A DNA stretch of 64,000 bases, from NCBI RefSeq assembly GCF_041320665.1, contig NZ_CP166730.1, positions 1,364,001 to 1,428,000 on the forward strand, given 5' to 3'. Of the stretch, positions 29,224 through 38,999 are shown piece by piece; the first letter of the stretch is position 1; the number at the start of each line of letters is the position of its first letter. The position numbers and the translations under genes are program-made. Source of the stretch: Comamonas sp. GB3 AK4-5 (GTDB lineage: Bacteria > Pseudomonadota > Gammaproteobacteria > Burkholderiales > Burkholderiaceae_C). Below the pieces are notes generated by a model, which was not told where the DNA came from, made no database searches, and saw only the letters and a list, made by a program, of their open reading frames with translations.

Positions 29224-30296
29224 TCGACGCAATCTATAACGGCGGCCTGAATATGGTCGCAGCCTCTTGGTGGGCGAGTGCCGCCTGGCCCGTCATCTGG
29301 GCCTTGCTGGGCATCATCTGCATCGTGGCGCCGCTGATGATCGCGGTGGCCTATCTGACGCTGTGGGAGCGCAAGCTGCTGGGCTGGATGCAAGCGCGTC
29401 CCGGTCCCAACCGCGTGGGCCCCTGGGGCTTGCTGCAGCCCATGGCCGACGGCCTGAAGCTGCTGACCAAGGAGCTGATTTTCCCCACGGCTGCGGCCAA
29501 GGGCCTGTTCTATGTCGGCCCGGTGATGGCCATCATGCCGGCACTGGCTGCCTGGGTGGTGGTTCCCTTTTCGCCCGACGTGGTGCTGGCCGACGTGAAT
29601 GCCGGCCTGCTGCTGGTCATGGCCATCACCTCCATCGAGGTCTATGGCGTGATCATTGCGGGCTGGGCTTCCAACTCCAAGTACGCCTTCCTGGGCGCGC
29701 TGCGTGCCTCGGCACAGATGGTGAGCTATGAAATCGCCATGGGCTTTTGCTTCTTGGTGGTCATCATGGTCAGCGGCAGCATGAATCTGACGCAGATCGT
29801 GGTGGGACAAGGCCAGGGCCAGTTCGCCAGCATGGGCGTGGGCATTCTGTCGTGGAACTGGCTGCCGCTGCTGCCTATCTTCATCGTCTACCTGATCTCC
29901 GTGGTGGCCGAAACCAACCGTCACCCCTTTGACGTGGTGGAAGGCGAGTCGGAAATCGTGGCTGGCCACATGGTCGAGTACTCGGGCATGGGCTTTGCCG
30001 TCTTCTTCCTGGCCGAATACGCCAGCATGTGGCTGGTGTCCATCCTGGCGGTGATCATGTTCCTGGGTGGCTGGTTGCCTCCGCTGGATGTGCTGTCCTT
30101 CGTGCCGGGCTGGATCTGGCTGGCCATCAAGACCTTCATGGTGGTGTCCTGCTTCATCTGGATCCGCGCTACTTTCCCGCGCTTCCGCTATGACCAGATC
30201 ATGCGTCTGGGCTGGAAGATCTTCATTCCCGTCACCCTGGTGTGGCTGGTCATCGTGGGTGCCTGGTTGCACTCGCCTTGGAACATCTGGAACTAA
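29220..30296 (+). CDS. nuoH: NADH dehydrogenase I subunit H
   Basis: 358 residues, eight-helix membrane subunit joining the peripheral and membrane arms and lining the quinone channel. Signature stretches: [20 protein letters not shown], and [17 protein letters not shown] near residue 235. It overlaps nuoG by 4 bases. Confidence 0.98.
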   Translation: MIDAIYNGGLNMVAASWWASAAWPVIWALLGIICIVAPLMIAVAYLTLWERKLLGWMQARPGPNRVGPWGLLQPMADGLKLLTKELIFPTAAAKGLFYVGPVMAIMPALAAWVVVPFSPDVVLADVNAGLLLVMAITSIEVYGVIIAGWASNSKYAFLGALRASAQMVSYEIAMGFCFLVVIMVSGSMNLTQIVVGQGQGQFASMGVGILSWNWLPLLPIFIVYLISVVAETNRHPFDVVEGESEIVAGHMVEYSGMGFAVFFLAEYASMWLVSILAVIMFLGGWLPPLDVLSFVPGWIWLAIKTFMVVSCFIWIRATFPRFRYDQIMRLGWKIFIPVTLVWLVIVGAWLHSPWNIWN

Positions 30297-30311
30297 GCGG
30301 GGATACGAAGA

Positions 30312-30821
30312 ATGTCTGCTGTTGCTGCAACCCCATTTTCCTTCAAGGATTTCCTCAAGAGCTTCATGCTCTGGGAGCTGGCCAAGGGCATGGTACTGAC
30401 CGGTCGCTACGCGTTTTCGCGCCGTGTGACGATTCAGTTCCCCGAGGAAAAGACCCCGCTGTCGCCACGCTTCCGTGGCCTGCACGCGCTGCGCCGCTAT
30501 GAAAACGGTGAAGAGCGCTGCATTGCCTGCAAGCTGTGCGAAGCCGTGTGCCCCGCCATGGCCATCACCATCGAGTCGGATGTGCGTGACGACGGTTCGC
30601 GCCGTACCACGCGCTACGACATCGACCTGACCAAGTGCATCTTCTGCGGTTTCTGCGAAGAGAGCTGCCCGGTCGACTCGATCGTGGAAACACAGATCTT
30701 TGAATACCACGGTGAAAAGCGTGGCGACCTGTACTTCACCAAGGACATGTTGCTGGCCGTGGGTGACCGCTATGAAGCCGACATCGCCGCTGCCAAGGCA
30801 GCCGATGCCAAGTACCGCTGA
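30312..30821 (+). CDS. nuoI: NADH dehydrogenase I subunit I
   Basis: 169 residues with two 4Fe-4S motifs (N6a, N6b): [12 protein letters not shown] and [12 protein letters not shown]. The N-terminal amphipathic region ([20 protein letters not shown]) holds it at the membrane junction. It relays electrons from NuoG to NuoB. Confidence 0.98.
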   Translation: MSAVAATPFSFKDFLKSFMLWELAKGMVLTGRYAFSRRVTIQFPEEKTPLSPRFRGLHALRRYENGEERCIACKLCEAVCPAMAITIESDVRDDGSRRTTRYDIDLTKCIFCGFCEESCPVDSIVETQIFEYHGEKRGDLYFTKDMLLAVGDRYEADIAAAKAADAKYR

Positions 30822-30851
30822 AGCGGCTCCTGATCCAGAAAGATTCGAATC

Positions 30852-31514
30852 ATGGATGCCAAGACTGGTTTTTTCTATCTCTTCTCGGCGGTGCTGCTGT
30901 TTGCAGCCTTCCGGGTCATCACGGCGCGCAACCCTGTGCACGCTGTGCTCAATCTGATTCTGGCCTTCTCGCAAGCTGCGGCCGTGTGGCTGCTGCTGAA
31001 GGCTGAATTCCTGGCCATTGCCCTGGTGCTGGTGTACCTGGGTGCGGTGCTGGTGCTCTTCCTGTTCGTGGTGATGATGCTGGACATCCGCATCGATACC
31101 GTGCGGCGCGGTTTCTGGCGGCATTTCCCGCTGGCAGCCTTGATCGGCGCGGTCATCACTTTCGAGATGGTTCTGGTGGTGATGGGTGGCTTCAGCAGCA
31201 TGGATGAACCCAAGCCTGTGGCCGAGCTGCTGAATGCTGCAGGCCAGGTGCTGCCTTACTCCAACACCCAGGCACTGGGCAAGCTGCTGTATACACAGTA
31301 TCTGTACCCGATCGAGATCGCCTCGGTGATTTTGCTGGTTGCCATGATCACGGCCATTGCCCTGACCCTGCGCAAGCGCAAGGACAACAAGGCCATCAGC
31401 GTTTCGCTGCAGGTGCGCGTGCGTGCCGAAGACCGTCTGACCATGGTCAAGATGCCCAGCACCCAGGCCCCCGCGCCTGTGGACGCAACCGTTGTCGAGG
31501 AGAAGAAGGCATGA
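30852..31514 (+). CDS. nuoJ: NADH dehydrogenase I subunit J
   Basis: 220 residues, five-helix membrane subunit. [19 protein letters not shown] contains the pi-bulge helix of this subunit. The hydrophilic tail (about residues 180-220, ending VVEEKKA) is longer than in E. coli. Overlaps nuoK by 4 bases. Confidence 0.97.
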   Translation: MDAKTGFFYLFSAVLLFAAFRVITARNPVHAVLNLILAFSQAAAVWLLLKAEFLAIALVLVYLGAVLVLFLFVVMMLDIRIDTVRRGFWRHFPLAALIGAVITFEMVLVVMGGFSSMDEPKPVAELLNAAGQVLPYSNTQALGKLLYTQYLYPIEIASVILLVAMITAIALTLRKRKDNKAISVSLQVRVRAEDRLTMVKMPSTQAPAPVDATVVEEKKA

Positions 31515-31819
31515 CGCTCACACTGGGACATTTCCTGACCTTGGGTGCGATGCTGTTCGCCATGTCGGTGATCGGGATTTTCCTGAACCGCAAGAACCTC
31601 ATCGTGCTGCTGATGGCCATCGAATTGATGCTGCTGTCGGTGAACATGAACTTCGTCGCGTTTTCGCATTACCTGGGTGACATGCACGGCCAAGTGTTCG
31701 TGTTTTTCATCCTGACGGTGGCAGCGGCCGAATCGGCCATCGGCCTCGCCATCCTGGTGCTGCTGTTCCGCAACAAGTCCAGCATCAATGCGGAAGATCT
31801 CAACGCCCTGAAGGGCTGA
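31511..31819 (+). CDS. nuoK: NADH dehydrogenase I subunit K
   Basis: 102 residues, three helices. The conserved membrane glutamates appear in [19 protein letters not shown] and in [16 protein letters not shown]. It takes part in proton transfer next to NuoJ and NuoN. Confidence 0.98.
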   Translation: MTLTLGHFLTLGAMLFAMSVIGIFLNRKNLIVLLMAIELMLLSVNMNFVAFSHYLGDMHGQVFVFFILTVAAAESAIGLAILVLLFRNKSSINAEDLNALKG

Positions 31820-31847
31820 GTCGCCCGTCTTAGCAAGGTCCAGAAGA

Positions 31848-33887
31848 ATGAGTCAAACCCTCTCTGCATCCATGCTCCTGGCGGTGCCATTGGCACCGCT
31901 GGCGGGCTCCGCGTTGGCAGGCATATTCGGCACTGCCTTTGGCGGCAACAAATTTGGTCGCGCGGCCAGTCGTTCCCTCACCATCCTCGGGGTGTTGATT
32001 GCGTTCGTCCTCTCCGCGATGACGTTCCAGTCCGTCGTTTTCGACGGAGCCACTTTCGATCAGACCATCTATGAATGGATGACGGTGGGCAGCCTGAAGA
32101 TGGAGATCGGTTTCCTGATCGACAGCCTCACTGCCATGATGATGTGCGTGGTGACCTTTGTGTCGCTGATGGTGCACATCTACACCATCGGCTACATGGA
32201 AGAAGATGACGGCTACAACCGTTTCTTCTCCTACATCTCGCTGTTCACCTTCTCCATGTTGATGCTCGTGATGAGCAACAACCTGCTGCAGCTGTTCTTC
32301 GGCTGGGAAGCCGTGGGTCTGGTGTCCTATCTGCTGATCGGTTTCTATTTCAAGAAGCCCTCGGCCACCTTCGCCAACATGAAGGCCTTCCTGGTCAACC
32401 GTGTGGGTGACTTTGGCTTCATCCTGGGCATCGGCCTGATCGCTGCCTACACCGGCACCTTCAACTACGCAGAAATCTTTGCCAAGCTGCCCGAGATCCA
32501 GAACACGCTGCTGCCGGGTACGGCATGGCTGCTGGTGACGGTCACGGCCATCTGCCTGTTCATCGGTGCCATGGGCAAGTCGGCCCAGTTCCCGCTGCAT
32601 GCCTGGCTGCCGGATTCGATGGAAGGCCCGACCCCCATCTCCGCGCTGATCCACGCCGCCACCATGGTGACGGCAGGTATCTTCATGGTCTCGCGCATGT
32701 CGCCGCTGTATGAGCTGTCGGACACCGCGCTGAACTTCATCCTGGTGATCGGCGCCATCACGGCCCTGTTCATGGGCATTCTGGGCATCATCCAGAACGA
32801 CATCAAGCGCGTGATTGCGTATTCCACGCTGTCGCAGCTGGGTTACATGACGGTGGCTCTGGGTGTGTCTGCCTACTCGGTGGCTACCTTCCACCTGATG
32901 ACGCACGCCTTCTTCAAGGCCTTGCTGTTCCTCGGTGCGGGCTCGGTCATCATGGGCATGCACCACAACCAGGACATCCGCTGGATGGGTGGCGTGCGCA
33001 AGTACATGCCCATCACCTGGATCACCTTCCTGCTGGGCAATCTGGCTTTGATCGGCACGCCGTTCTTCTCGGGCTTCTACTCCAAGGACGCCATCATTGA
33101 AGCGGTGCACGCCTCCAACCTGCCTGCAGCTGGCTTTGCCTACTTTGCGGTGCTGGCTGGTGTGTTCATCACGGCCTTCTACTCCTTCCGCCTGTACTTC
33201 ATCGTCTTCCACGGCAAGGAGCGCTACGACCAGAACCCCGATGCCCACCATGACGAGCACCATGCGCACGATGACCACCACGGTCATGGCCATGATGCCA
33301 AGCCGCATGAGTCGCCCTGGGTGGTGACCGGCCCTCTGGTGCTGCTGGCCATTCCTTCGGTGGTGATCGGTGCCATGGCGCTGATGCCCATGCTGTTCGG
33401 TGACTTCTTCAAGGGCGTGATCTTTGTCGACGCCACCAAGCACCACGCCATGGCCGAGCTGGCACAAGAGATCCACGGTTGGGTGCCCATGGCACTGCAT
33501 GGCTTCCAGGCTGCGCCTTTCTGGCTGGCTCTGGCGGGCGTGGTGGTGTCCTATGTGTTCTACATGGTCATTCCCAGCATTCCGGCTGCCATCAAGTCGT
33601 TCTCGCAAAAGATCGGCCTGTACCAGGTGCTGGAAGGCAAGTACGGCGTGGACTGGGTCTACGAGAACGTCTTTGCCCGCGGTGCACGCTGCATTGGCAC
33701 GGGGCTGTGGAAGGCCGGTGACCAGACCCTGATCGATGGGGTGCTTGTCAATGGATCCTGGAAGCTGGTGGGCAAGATTGCCGCACTGGTGCGCCGTCTC
33801 CAGTCTGGCTACATCTACCACTACGCATTGGTCATGATCCTGGGCATCTTCCTGCTCATGACCTATTTCGTGTGGCTCAACAAATAA
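31848..33887 (+). CDS. nuoL: NADH dehydrogenase I subunit L
   Basis: 679 residues, distal antiporter-like proton channel. Core motifs: FFGWEAVGLVSYLLIGFYF, GKSAQFPLHAWLPDSMEGPT and MTHAFFKALLFLGAGSV. A histidine-rich loop spans about residues 467-485 (HHDEHHAHDDHHGHGHD), between helices; it could bind metal or may be a lineage habit. The C-terminal lateral helix region follows. Confidence 0.97.
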   Translation: MSQTLSASMLLAVPLAPLAGSALAGIFGTAFGGNKFGRAASRSLTILGVLIAFVLSAMTFQSVVFDGATFDQTIYEWMTVGSLKMEIGFLIDSLTAMMMCVVTFVSLMVHIYTIGYMEEDDGYNRFFSYISLFTFSMLMLVMSNNLLQLFFGWEAVGLVSYLLIGFYFKKPSATFANMKAFLVNRVGDFGFILGIGLIAAYTGTFNYAEIFAKLPEIQNTLLPGTAWLLVTVTAICLFIGAMGKSAQFPLHAWLPDSMEGPTPISALIHAATMVTAGIFMVSRMSPLYELSDTALNFILVIGAITALFMGILGIIQNDIKRVIAYSTLSQLGYMTVALGVSAYSVATFHLMTHAFFKALLFLGAGSVIMGMHHNQDIRWMGGVRKYMPITWITFLLGNLALIGTPFFSGFYSKDAIIEAVHASNLPAAGFAYFAVLAGVFITAFYSFRLYFIVFHGKERYDQNPDAHHDEHHAHDDHHGHGHDAKPHESPWVVTGPLVLLAIPSVVIGAMALMPMLFGDFFKGVIFVDATKHHAMAELAQEIHGWVPMALHGFQAAPFWLALAGVVVSYVFYMVIPSIPAAIKSFSQKIGLYQVLEGKYGVDWVYENVFARGARCIGTGLWKAGDQTLIDGVLVNGSWKLVGKIAALVRRLQSGYIYHYALVMILGIFLLMTYFVWLNK

Positions 33888-33899
33888 GGAAGTAGAAAA

Positions 33900-35375
33900 A
33901 TGGGATTGTTGAGTCTTGCTATCTGGACACCGATCGCCTTTGGTGTCCTCTTGCTGGCCCTGGGCCGTGAAGGGCAGGTCCGCACTGTGCGCTGGCTGGC
34001 CTTGATCGGTGCAGTGCTGGGTCTGCTTGTCACGCTGCCGTTGATTGCCGGTTTCGACACGTCTACGGCCAATATGCAGTTTGTCGAAAAGACACTGTGG
34101 ATTGAGCGCTTCAATATCCACTACCACCTGGGCCTGGATGGTCTGTCGTTCTGGTTTGTGCCGCTGACGGCCTTCATCACGGTGATCGTGGTGCTGGCTT
34201 CCTGGACCAACATCACCGAACGTGTGAACCAGTACATGGGCGCCTTTTTGATCCTGTCGGGTCTGATGGTGGGCGTGTTCTGCGCACTGGACGGTCTGCT
34301 GTTCTACGTCTTCTTCGAAGCCACCCTGATCCCCATGTACCTCATCATTGGTATCTGGGGCGGTCCGAACAAGATCTACGCGGCCTTCAAGTTCTTCCTG
34401 TACACCTTGATGGGCTCGCTGCTCACACTGGTTGCGCTGATCTATCTGTACAACCAGTCCGGTGGCAGTTTCGACATCCAGACCTGGCACAAGCTGCCCT
34501 TGAGCGGCACGGCCCAGACGCTGATCTTCTTTGCCTTCTTCGCCGCCTTTGCGGTGAAGGTGCCCATGTTCCCGGTGCACACCTGGCTGCCCGACGTGCA
34601 CGTGGAAGCGCCTACCGGCGGCTCCGCCGTGCTGGCCGCCATCATGCTGAAGCTGGGCGCCTATGGCTTCCTGCGCTTCTCCCTGCCCATTGCCCCTGAC
34701 GCCGCCCGTGAATGGGCCTGGCTGATGATTGCGCTGTCGCTGATTGCCGTGATCTACGTGGGCATGGTGGCCCTGGTGCAGACCGACATGAAGAAGCTGG
34801 TGGCCTACTCGTCCGTGGCGCACATGGGCTTTGTGACCCTGGGCTTCTTCATCTTCAATGACCTGGGCGTGGCTGGCGGCATCGTGCAAATGATTGCCCA
34901 CGGCTTTGTCTCGGGCGCCATGTTCCTGTGCATCGGCGTGCTGTATGACCGTGTGCATTCGCGTGACATCGCAGCCTACGGCGGCGTGGTCAACACCATG
35001 CCCAAGTTCGCGGCCTTCGCCCTGCTGTTTGCCATGGCCAACAGCGGTCTGCCTGCCACGGCTGGCTTCGTGGGTGAGTGGATGGTGATCCTGGCCTCCG
35101 TCAAGTTCGACTTCTGGGTCGGCCTGGGCGCAGCCACGGCGCTGATCTTCGGTGCCTCCTACAACTTGTGGATGTACAAGCGTGTCTACCTGGGCCCGGT
35201 CGCCAATGACCATGTCAAGGAACTGAAGGACATCAACTGCCGCGAGTTCCTGATTCTGGGCGTGCTGGCCGTTGCCGTGCTGTACATGGGCATCTATCCC
35301 AAGCCCTTCACGGATGTGATGGATGTTTCGGTGGCCCAGCTGCTGCAGCATGTGGCACAGAGCAAGCTCCCCTGA
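33900..35375 (+). CDS. nuoM: NADH dehydrogenase I subunit M
   Basis: 491 residues, antiporter-like proton channel. FFEATLIPMYLIIGIWGG, AVKVPMFPVHTWLPDVHVEA and AYSSVAHMGFVTLGFF are the family landmarks, with the key Glu and Lys in the first two. It starts 12 bases after nuoL. Confidence 0.98.
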   Translation: MGLLSLAIWTPIAFGVLLLALGREGQVRTVRWLALIGAVLGLLVTLPLIAGFDTSTANMQFVEKTLWIERFNIHYHLGLDGLSFWFVPLTAFITVIVVLASWTNITERVNQYMGAFLILSGLMVGVFCALDGLLFYVFFEATLIPMYLIIGIWGGPNKIYAAFKFFLYTLMGSLLTLVALIYLYNQSGGSFDIQTWHKLPLSGTAQTLIFFAFFAAFAVKVPMFPVHTWLPDVHVEAPTGGSAVLAAIMLKLGAYGFLRFSLPIAPDAAREWAWLMIALSLIAVIYVGMVALVQTDMKKLVAYSSVAHMGFVTLGFFIFNDLGVAGGIVQMIAHGFVSGAMFLCIGVLYDRVHSRDIAAYGGVVNTMPKFAAFALLFAMANSGLPATAGFVGEWMVILASVKFDFWVGLGAATALIFGASYNLWMYKRVYLGPVANDHVKELKDINCREFLILGVLAVAVLYMGIYPKPFTDVMDVSVAQLLQHVAQSKLP

Positions 35376-35399
35376 CAGGAATGAACTGAGAGATTCGAG

Positions 35400-36893
35400 A
35401 TGATTGACAACATCAGCTGGCTTTCGATCTACCCGGAGATCGTGCTCCTGGTCATGGGGTGCGTAATCGCCTTGGTAGATCTGGGCATCAAGAGCCCCCG
35501 CCGCACCGGCACCTATGTACTGACCATGCTGACCCTGGCCGTGGTGGCCGTCATGCAGGGCATGTATGCCGCAAGCGGCAACACCTTCTATGGCTGGGGC
35601 AATATGGTGGTCTCCGACGCCATGGGCAACTGGCTCAAGTGCTTCGCCACCATCGCCGTGATGGTGACGCTGGTCTACGGCCGTCCCTATGCGGCCGATC
35701 GCGACATGCTGCGCGGTGGTGAGTTCTTCACCCTGTCCATCTTTGCGCTGCTGGGCATGTTCATCATGATCTCCGGCAACAACTTCCTGCTGCTGTACCT
35801 CGGCCTGGAGTTGCTGACGCTGTCCAGCTACGCGCTGGTGGCATTGCGCCGCGACCACGCCACGTCGACCGAAGCCGCCATGAAGTACTTTGTGCTGGGC
35901 GCCATGGCTTCGGGCTTCCTGCTGTATGGCATTTCCATGATCTACGGCGCCACTGGTTCGCTGGACATCGGTGAGGTGTTCAAGGCCATCAACTCCGGTC
36001 AGCTCAAGCACCAGGTGCTGGTGTTCGGCCTGGTGTTTGTGGTGGCAGGTCTGGCCTTCAAGCTGGGCGTGGTGCCTTTCCACATGTGGGTGCCCGACGT
36101 CTACCAGGGCGCGCCTACGGCCATTACCGCCCTGATCGGTGGCGCGCCCAAGCTGGCCGCGTTCGCCATGGTGATGCGCGTGCTGGTCGACGGCCTGCTG
36201 CCGCTGGCCATCGACTGGCAGCAGATGCTGATGGTGCTGGCCGTGGGCTCGCTGCTGGTGGGTAACCTGGCTGCCATCATGCAGACCAACCTCAAGCGCA
36301 TGCTGGCCTACTCCACCATCTCGCAGATGGGCTTTGTGCTGCTGGGCTTGCTGTCGGGTGTGGTGGACGGCAACGTCAACCCCGCGAGCGTGGAAAGCGC
36401 CTACAGCTCCGCCATGTTCTACGTGGTGACCTATGTGCTGACCACCCTGGCCAGCTTCGGCGTGATCCTGCTGCTGTCGCGTGAAGGCTTCGAGAGCGAA
36501 GAAATCTCCGACCTGGCCGGCCTGAACCAGCGCAGCCCGCTGTACGCTGGTGTGATGGCTGCCTGCCTGTTCTCCATGGCCGGTATCCCTCCGCTGGTGG
36601 GCTTTTACGCCAAGCTGTCCGTGCTGCAAGCGCTGGTGGCTTCGGGCCAGGCGCTGTATATCGGTCTGGCGGTGTTCGCGGTCATCATGTCGCTGGTGGG
36701 TGCCTTCTACTACCTGCGCGTCGTCAAGGTCATGTACTTCGACAAGCCTCTGACCGCCACCACGGTGTCGGCCCCCTTCGATGTGCGCGCCGTGCTCACC
36801 GTCAACGGTGCCCTGGTGCTGCTGCTGGGCATCTTCCCTGGCGCACTGATGTCCCTGTGCGCCGATGCGATAGTGCGCTCTTTGGCGTCTTGA
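35400..36893 (+). CDS. nuoN: NADH dehydrogenase I subunit N
   Basis: 497 residues, third antiporter-like subunit. [39 protein letters not shown] and [19 protein letters not shown] are visible. Last canonical gene of the operon; a DUF2818 gene follows after 17 bases. Confidence 0.98.
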   Translation: MIDNISWLSIYPEIVLLVMGCVIALVDLGIKSPRRTGTYVLTMLTLAVVAVMQGMYAASGNTFYGWGNMVVSDAMGNWLKCFATIAVMVTLVYGRPYAADRDMLRGGEFFTLSIFALLGMFIMISGNNFLLLYLGLELLTLSSYALVALRRDHATSTEAAMKYFVLGAMASGFLLYGISMIYGATGSLDIGEVFKAINSGQLKHQVLVFGLVFVVAGLAFKLGVVPFHMWVPDVYQGAPTAITALIGGAPKLAAFAMVMRVLVDGLLPLAIDWQQMLMVLAVGSLLVGNLAAIMQTNLKRMLAYSTISQMGFVLLGLLSGVVDGNVNPASVESAYSSAMFYVVTYVLTTLASFGVILLLSREGFESEEISDLAGLNQRSPLYAGVMAACLFSMAGIPPLVGFYAKLSVLQALVASGQALYIGLAVFAVIMSLVGAFYYLRVVKVMYFDKPLTATTVSAPFDVRAVLTVNGALVLLLGIFPGALMSLCADAIVRSLAS

Positions 36894-36910
36894 GGCCCTA
36901 GAATCGAAGC

Positions 36911-37225
36911 GTGACCCAAACTGCTTCTATCTGGCTCGTGATATTGGCTGCCCTTGTGGCAGCCAATTTGCCTTTTCTGAATGAGCGCTGGCTGCTGGCC
37001 GGCCCGGCGGCGCGTCCGCGCAAACCCCTGTGGGGCCGCTTGCTGGAGCTGCTGCTGCTGTATTTCCTGGTCGGAGGCCTGGCCCTGGCGCTGGAGCACC
37101 GTGCCGGCCAGATCTACCCCCAGGGCTGGGAGTTCTACGCCGTGACCGCCACGCTGTTCCTGACGCTGGCCTTCCCCGGTTTTGTCCATCGCTACCTGGG
37201 CCAGGGCCGCCGCGCAGTGGCCTGA
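36911..37225 (+). CDS. DUF2818 membrane protein
   Basis: 104 residues from a GTG start, with three hydrophobic stretches (SIWLVILAALVAANLPFL, LLELLLLYFLVGGLALAL, FYAVTATLFLTLAFPGFV). The family is found downstream of nuoN in Burkholderiales. The position suggests a role around complex I assembly or stability, but no function is known. Confidence 0.88.
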   Translation: MTQTASIWLVILAALVAANLPFLNERWLLAGPAARPRKPLWGRLLELLLLYFLVGGLALALEHRAGQIYPQGWEFYAVTATLFLTLAFPGFVHRYLGQGRRAVA

Positions 37226-37245
37226 GTGCCTGATATGACCGCATC

Positions 37246-37300
37246 CCCTGTGGCGCTTTGCGCCTTTCCCCTCTCTGGCTGTGCCGGAGGCGGATGCCAG
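37246..37300. repeat. GC-rich intergenic repeat, copy 1
   Basis: The stretch around CCTCTCTGGC and GCCGGAGG resembles 43056-43119 (same order: TTCC-CTCTCTGGC-GCCGGAGG-GGA-G-CA). Both lie between genes. Similarity was judged by eye and is partial. Confidence 0.35.
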
Positions 37301-37318
37301 CCCAGGCATGGGGCATGT

Positions 37319-37367
37319 ATCTGCTCCATGGGTTGCGCGTAAAGCGCAATGCCATGGGGGCAGAGAT
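37319..37367 (+). promoter_or_regulatory. Hairpin just upstream of the DUF1178 ribosome site
   Basis: ATCTGC, CCATGG and TTGCGC each pair with GCAGAGAT, CCATGG and GCGCAA on the other side of a GTAAA loop. The stem ends immediately before AAAGGA, the ribosome site of the next gene. It could affect translation or be another intergenic repeat. Confidence 0.35.
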
Positions 37368-37382
37368 AAAGGACGACGGGCC

Positions 37383-37862
37383 ATGAAGGTGTTTGATCTG
37401 CATTGCAGCCAAGGCCATGTGTTCGAGGGCTGGTTCGGCTCGGAAGACGACTTCCAAAGCCAGCTGGCCCGCGACCTGATTGCCTGCCCCCTGTGCAACA
37501 GCGTGCAGGTGCGCAAGGGCTTGAGTGCCCCCCGATTGAATCTGGGCGCAGCGCCCGTACAGAGTGCGGCTGCGGCTTCTGAATCCGTAGCGCCTGCGCC
37601 AGCCTCTGCCCCCTCTGTTGCGGATGAGCGCCTGCGAGCCCTGCAAGCGGCCTGGCTGCAGATGAGCCGGCGCATTGCACAGCAGACCGAAGATGTGGGT
37701 GCAGGCTTTGCCGACGAGGCTAGGCGCATCCACCGGGGTGAGGTGGAAGAACGCGGCATCCGCGGCCAGGCCACGCCCCGTGAGGCCATGGAGCTGCTGG
37801 ATGAGGGCATAGGCGTGCTGCCGCTGGCCTTGCCCGACGGAGCCAAGGAAACCTTGCAGTAA
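37383..37862 (+). CDS. DUF1178 zinc-ribbon-like protein
   Basis: 159 residues. The N-terminus MKVFDLHCSQGHVFEGWF and then CPLCNSVQVRKGLSAPRL are the DUF1178 signature; C8, C35 and C38 could hold zinc. The middle is Ala/Pro-rich; the C-terminal GEVEERGIRGQATPREAMEL is also conserved in the family. The function is unknown. AAAGGA precedes the ATG. It sits downstream of the nuo cluster. Confidence 0.88.
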   Translation: MKVFDLHCSQGHVFEGWFGSEDDFQSQLARDLIACPLCNSVQVRKGLSAPRLNLGAAPVQSAAAASESVAPAPASAPSVADERLRALQAAWLQMSRRIAQQTEDVGAGFADEARRIHRGEVEERGIRGQATPREAMELLDEGIGVLPLALPDGAKETLQ

Positions 37863-37893
37863 GGCCTCCTCTTTTTTCTTCCCATCGATCCCA

Positions 37894-37917
37894 AGCGCCT
37901 CTCGAGGCGCTTTTTTG
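37894..37917 (+). terminator. Intrinsic terminator after the DUF1178 gene
   Basis: AAGCGCCTC pairs with GAGGCGCTT around TC, followed by six T. Confidence 0.85.
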
Positions 37918-38226
37918 TGGCCTGCATATCCACGCAGACCGGCTTGTTTGCATGCAAGCTGACAAAAAGCTGCCGAAGCACGGAAAAGGCGACAGCCTTA
38001 TGCGCGCAATACGACTGGCTCTGTATCGCAAGTGATTGAAATTTCAGGTGATTTTGGTTATTTGTGAAGTCTAGGGTTTGTGCTTAGGTTGTAAGTCTTA
38101 CGCATTACTCCCAGTGCGGTGGAGCAGCCCCCTCCGTAGGATGCGCTGCAGCATAAAACATGGATGGCGCGGCATGGGAACAGGCCGGTGACGGCGCCTT
38201 CTCAACCTGGAAGTGGGACTGCAGCG
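37918..38226 (+). other. Gene-free leader of the liv operon
   Basis: About 309 bases upstream of livG. It is more AT-rich than its surroundings between 38030 and 38100, as expected for a promoter, but I could not place -35 and -10 boxes with confidence. Confidence 0.4.
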
Positions 38227-38997
38227 ATGAGCGATGTCATTTTGGAAACCCGGAACCTGACCAAGGAGTTCAAGGGTTTCACCGCCGTGAGCAACGTCAA
38301 TCTGGACGTCAAGCGCGGCAGCATTCACGCCCTGATCGGGCCCAACGGCGCAGGCAAAACCACATGCTTCAACCTGTTGACCAAGTTTCTGGTGCCCAGC
38401 TCGGGCACCATCAAATTCAACGGTGCGGACATCACCCGTGAAGCGCCCGCGCAGATTGCGCGCCGTGGCGTTATCCGCTCCTTTCAGATCTCGGCCGTGT
38501 TCCCCCATCTGACCTTGATGGAAAACGTGCGCGTGGGTCTGCAGCGCAAGCTGGGCACGGAATTCCATTTCTGGCGCAGCGAAAAACTGCTGGACCAGCT
38601 CAACGGCCGCGCCATGGAGCTGCTGACCGAAGTGGGTCTGGAAGACCTGGCCGATGAGGTCACGGTCAATCTGCCCTATGGCCGCAAGCGGGCGCTGGAA
38701 ATTGCCACCACGCTGGCCATGGAGCCCGAGCTGATGCTGCTGGACGAACCCACCCAGGGCATGGGCCACGAAGACGTGGACCGCGTGACGCAGCTGATCA
38801 AGAAAGTCTCGGCCGGCCGCACCATCTTGATGGTGGAGCACAACATGAAGGTGATCTCCTCCATTGCCGACCGCATCACCGTGCTGCAACGCGGTGCGGT
38901 GTTGGCCGAGGGGCCGTATGAAGAGGTGTCCAAGAATCCGCAGGTGATGGAGGCCTACATGGGCACCACCGATGGCCAGTTGCAAGGGGCGCATTGA
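38227..38997 (+). CDS. livG: Branched-chain amino acid-type ABC transporter ATPase LivG
   Basis: 256 residues. Walker A GPNGAGKTT (38-46), Walker B ELMLLDEPTQGMG, switch His in MVEHNMKV. The signature motif reads LPYGRKRALEIA, a variant of the LivG-type LSYG. Energises uptake through LivH and LivM. The ATG at 38227 leaves the standard N-terminus (ILETRNLTKEF). livF follows at once. Confidence 0.95.
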   Translation: MSDVILETRNLTKEFKGFTAVSNVNLDVKRGSIHALIGPNGAGKTTCFNLLTKFLVPSSGTIKFNGADITREAPAQIARRGVIRSFQISAVFPHLTLMENVRVGLQRKLGTEFHFWRSEKLLDQLNGRAMELLTEVGLEDLADEVTVNLPYGRKRALEIATTLAMEPELMLLDEPTQGMGHEDVDRVTQLIKKVSAGRTILMVEHNMKVISSIADRITVLQRGAVLAEGPYEEVSKNPQVMEAYMGTTDGQLQGAH

Positions 38998-38999
38998 GC

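Noticed and set aside
31830..36629. 1,599-codon open frame on the minus strand opposite nuoL-nuoM-nuoN
   Set aside because: It is His/Gln/Gly-rich with no fold-like pattern and mirrors the codon bias of three certain membrane-protein genes on the plus strand.
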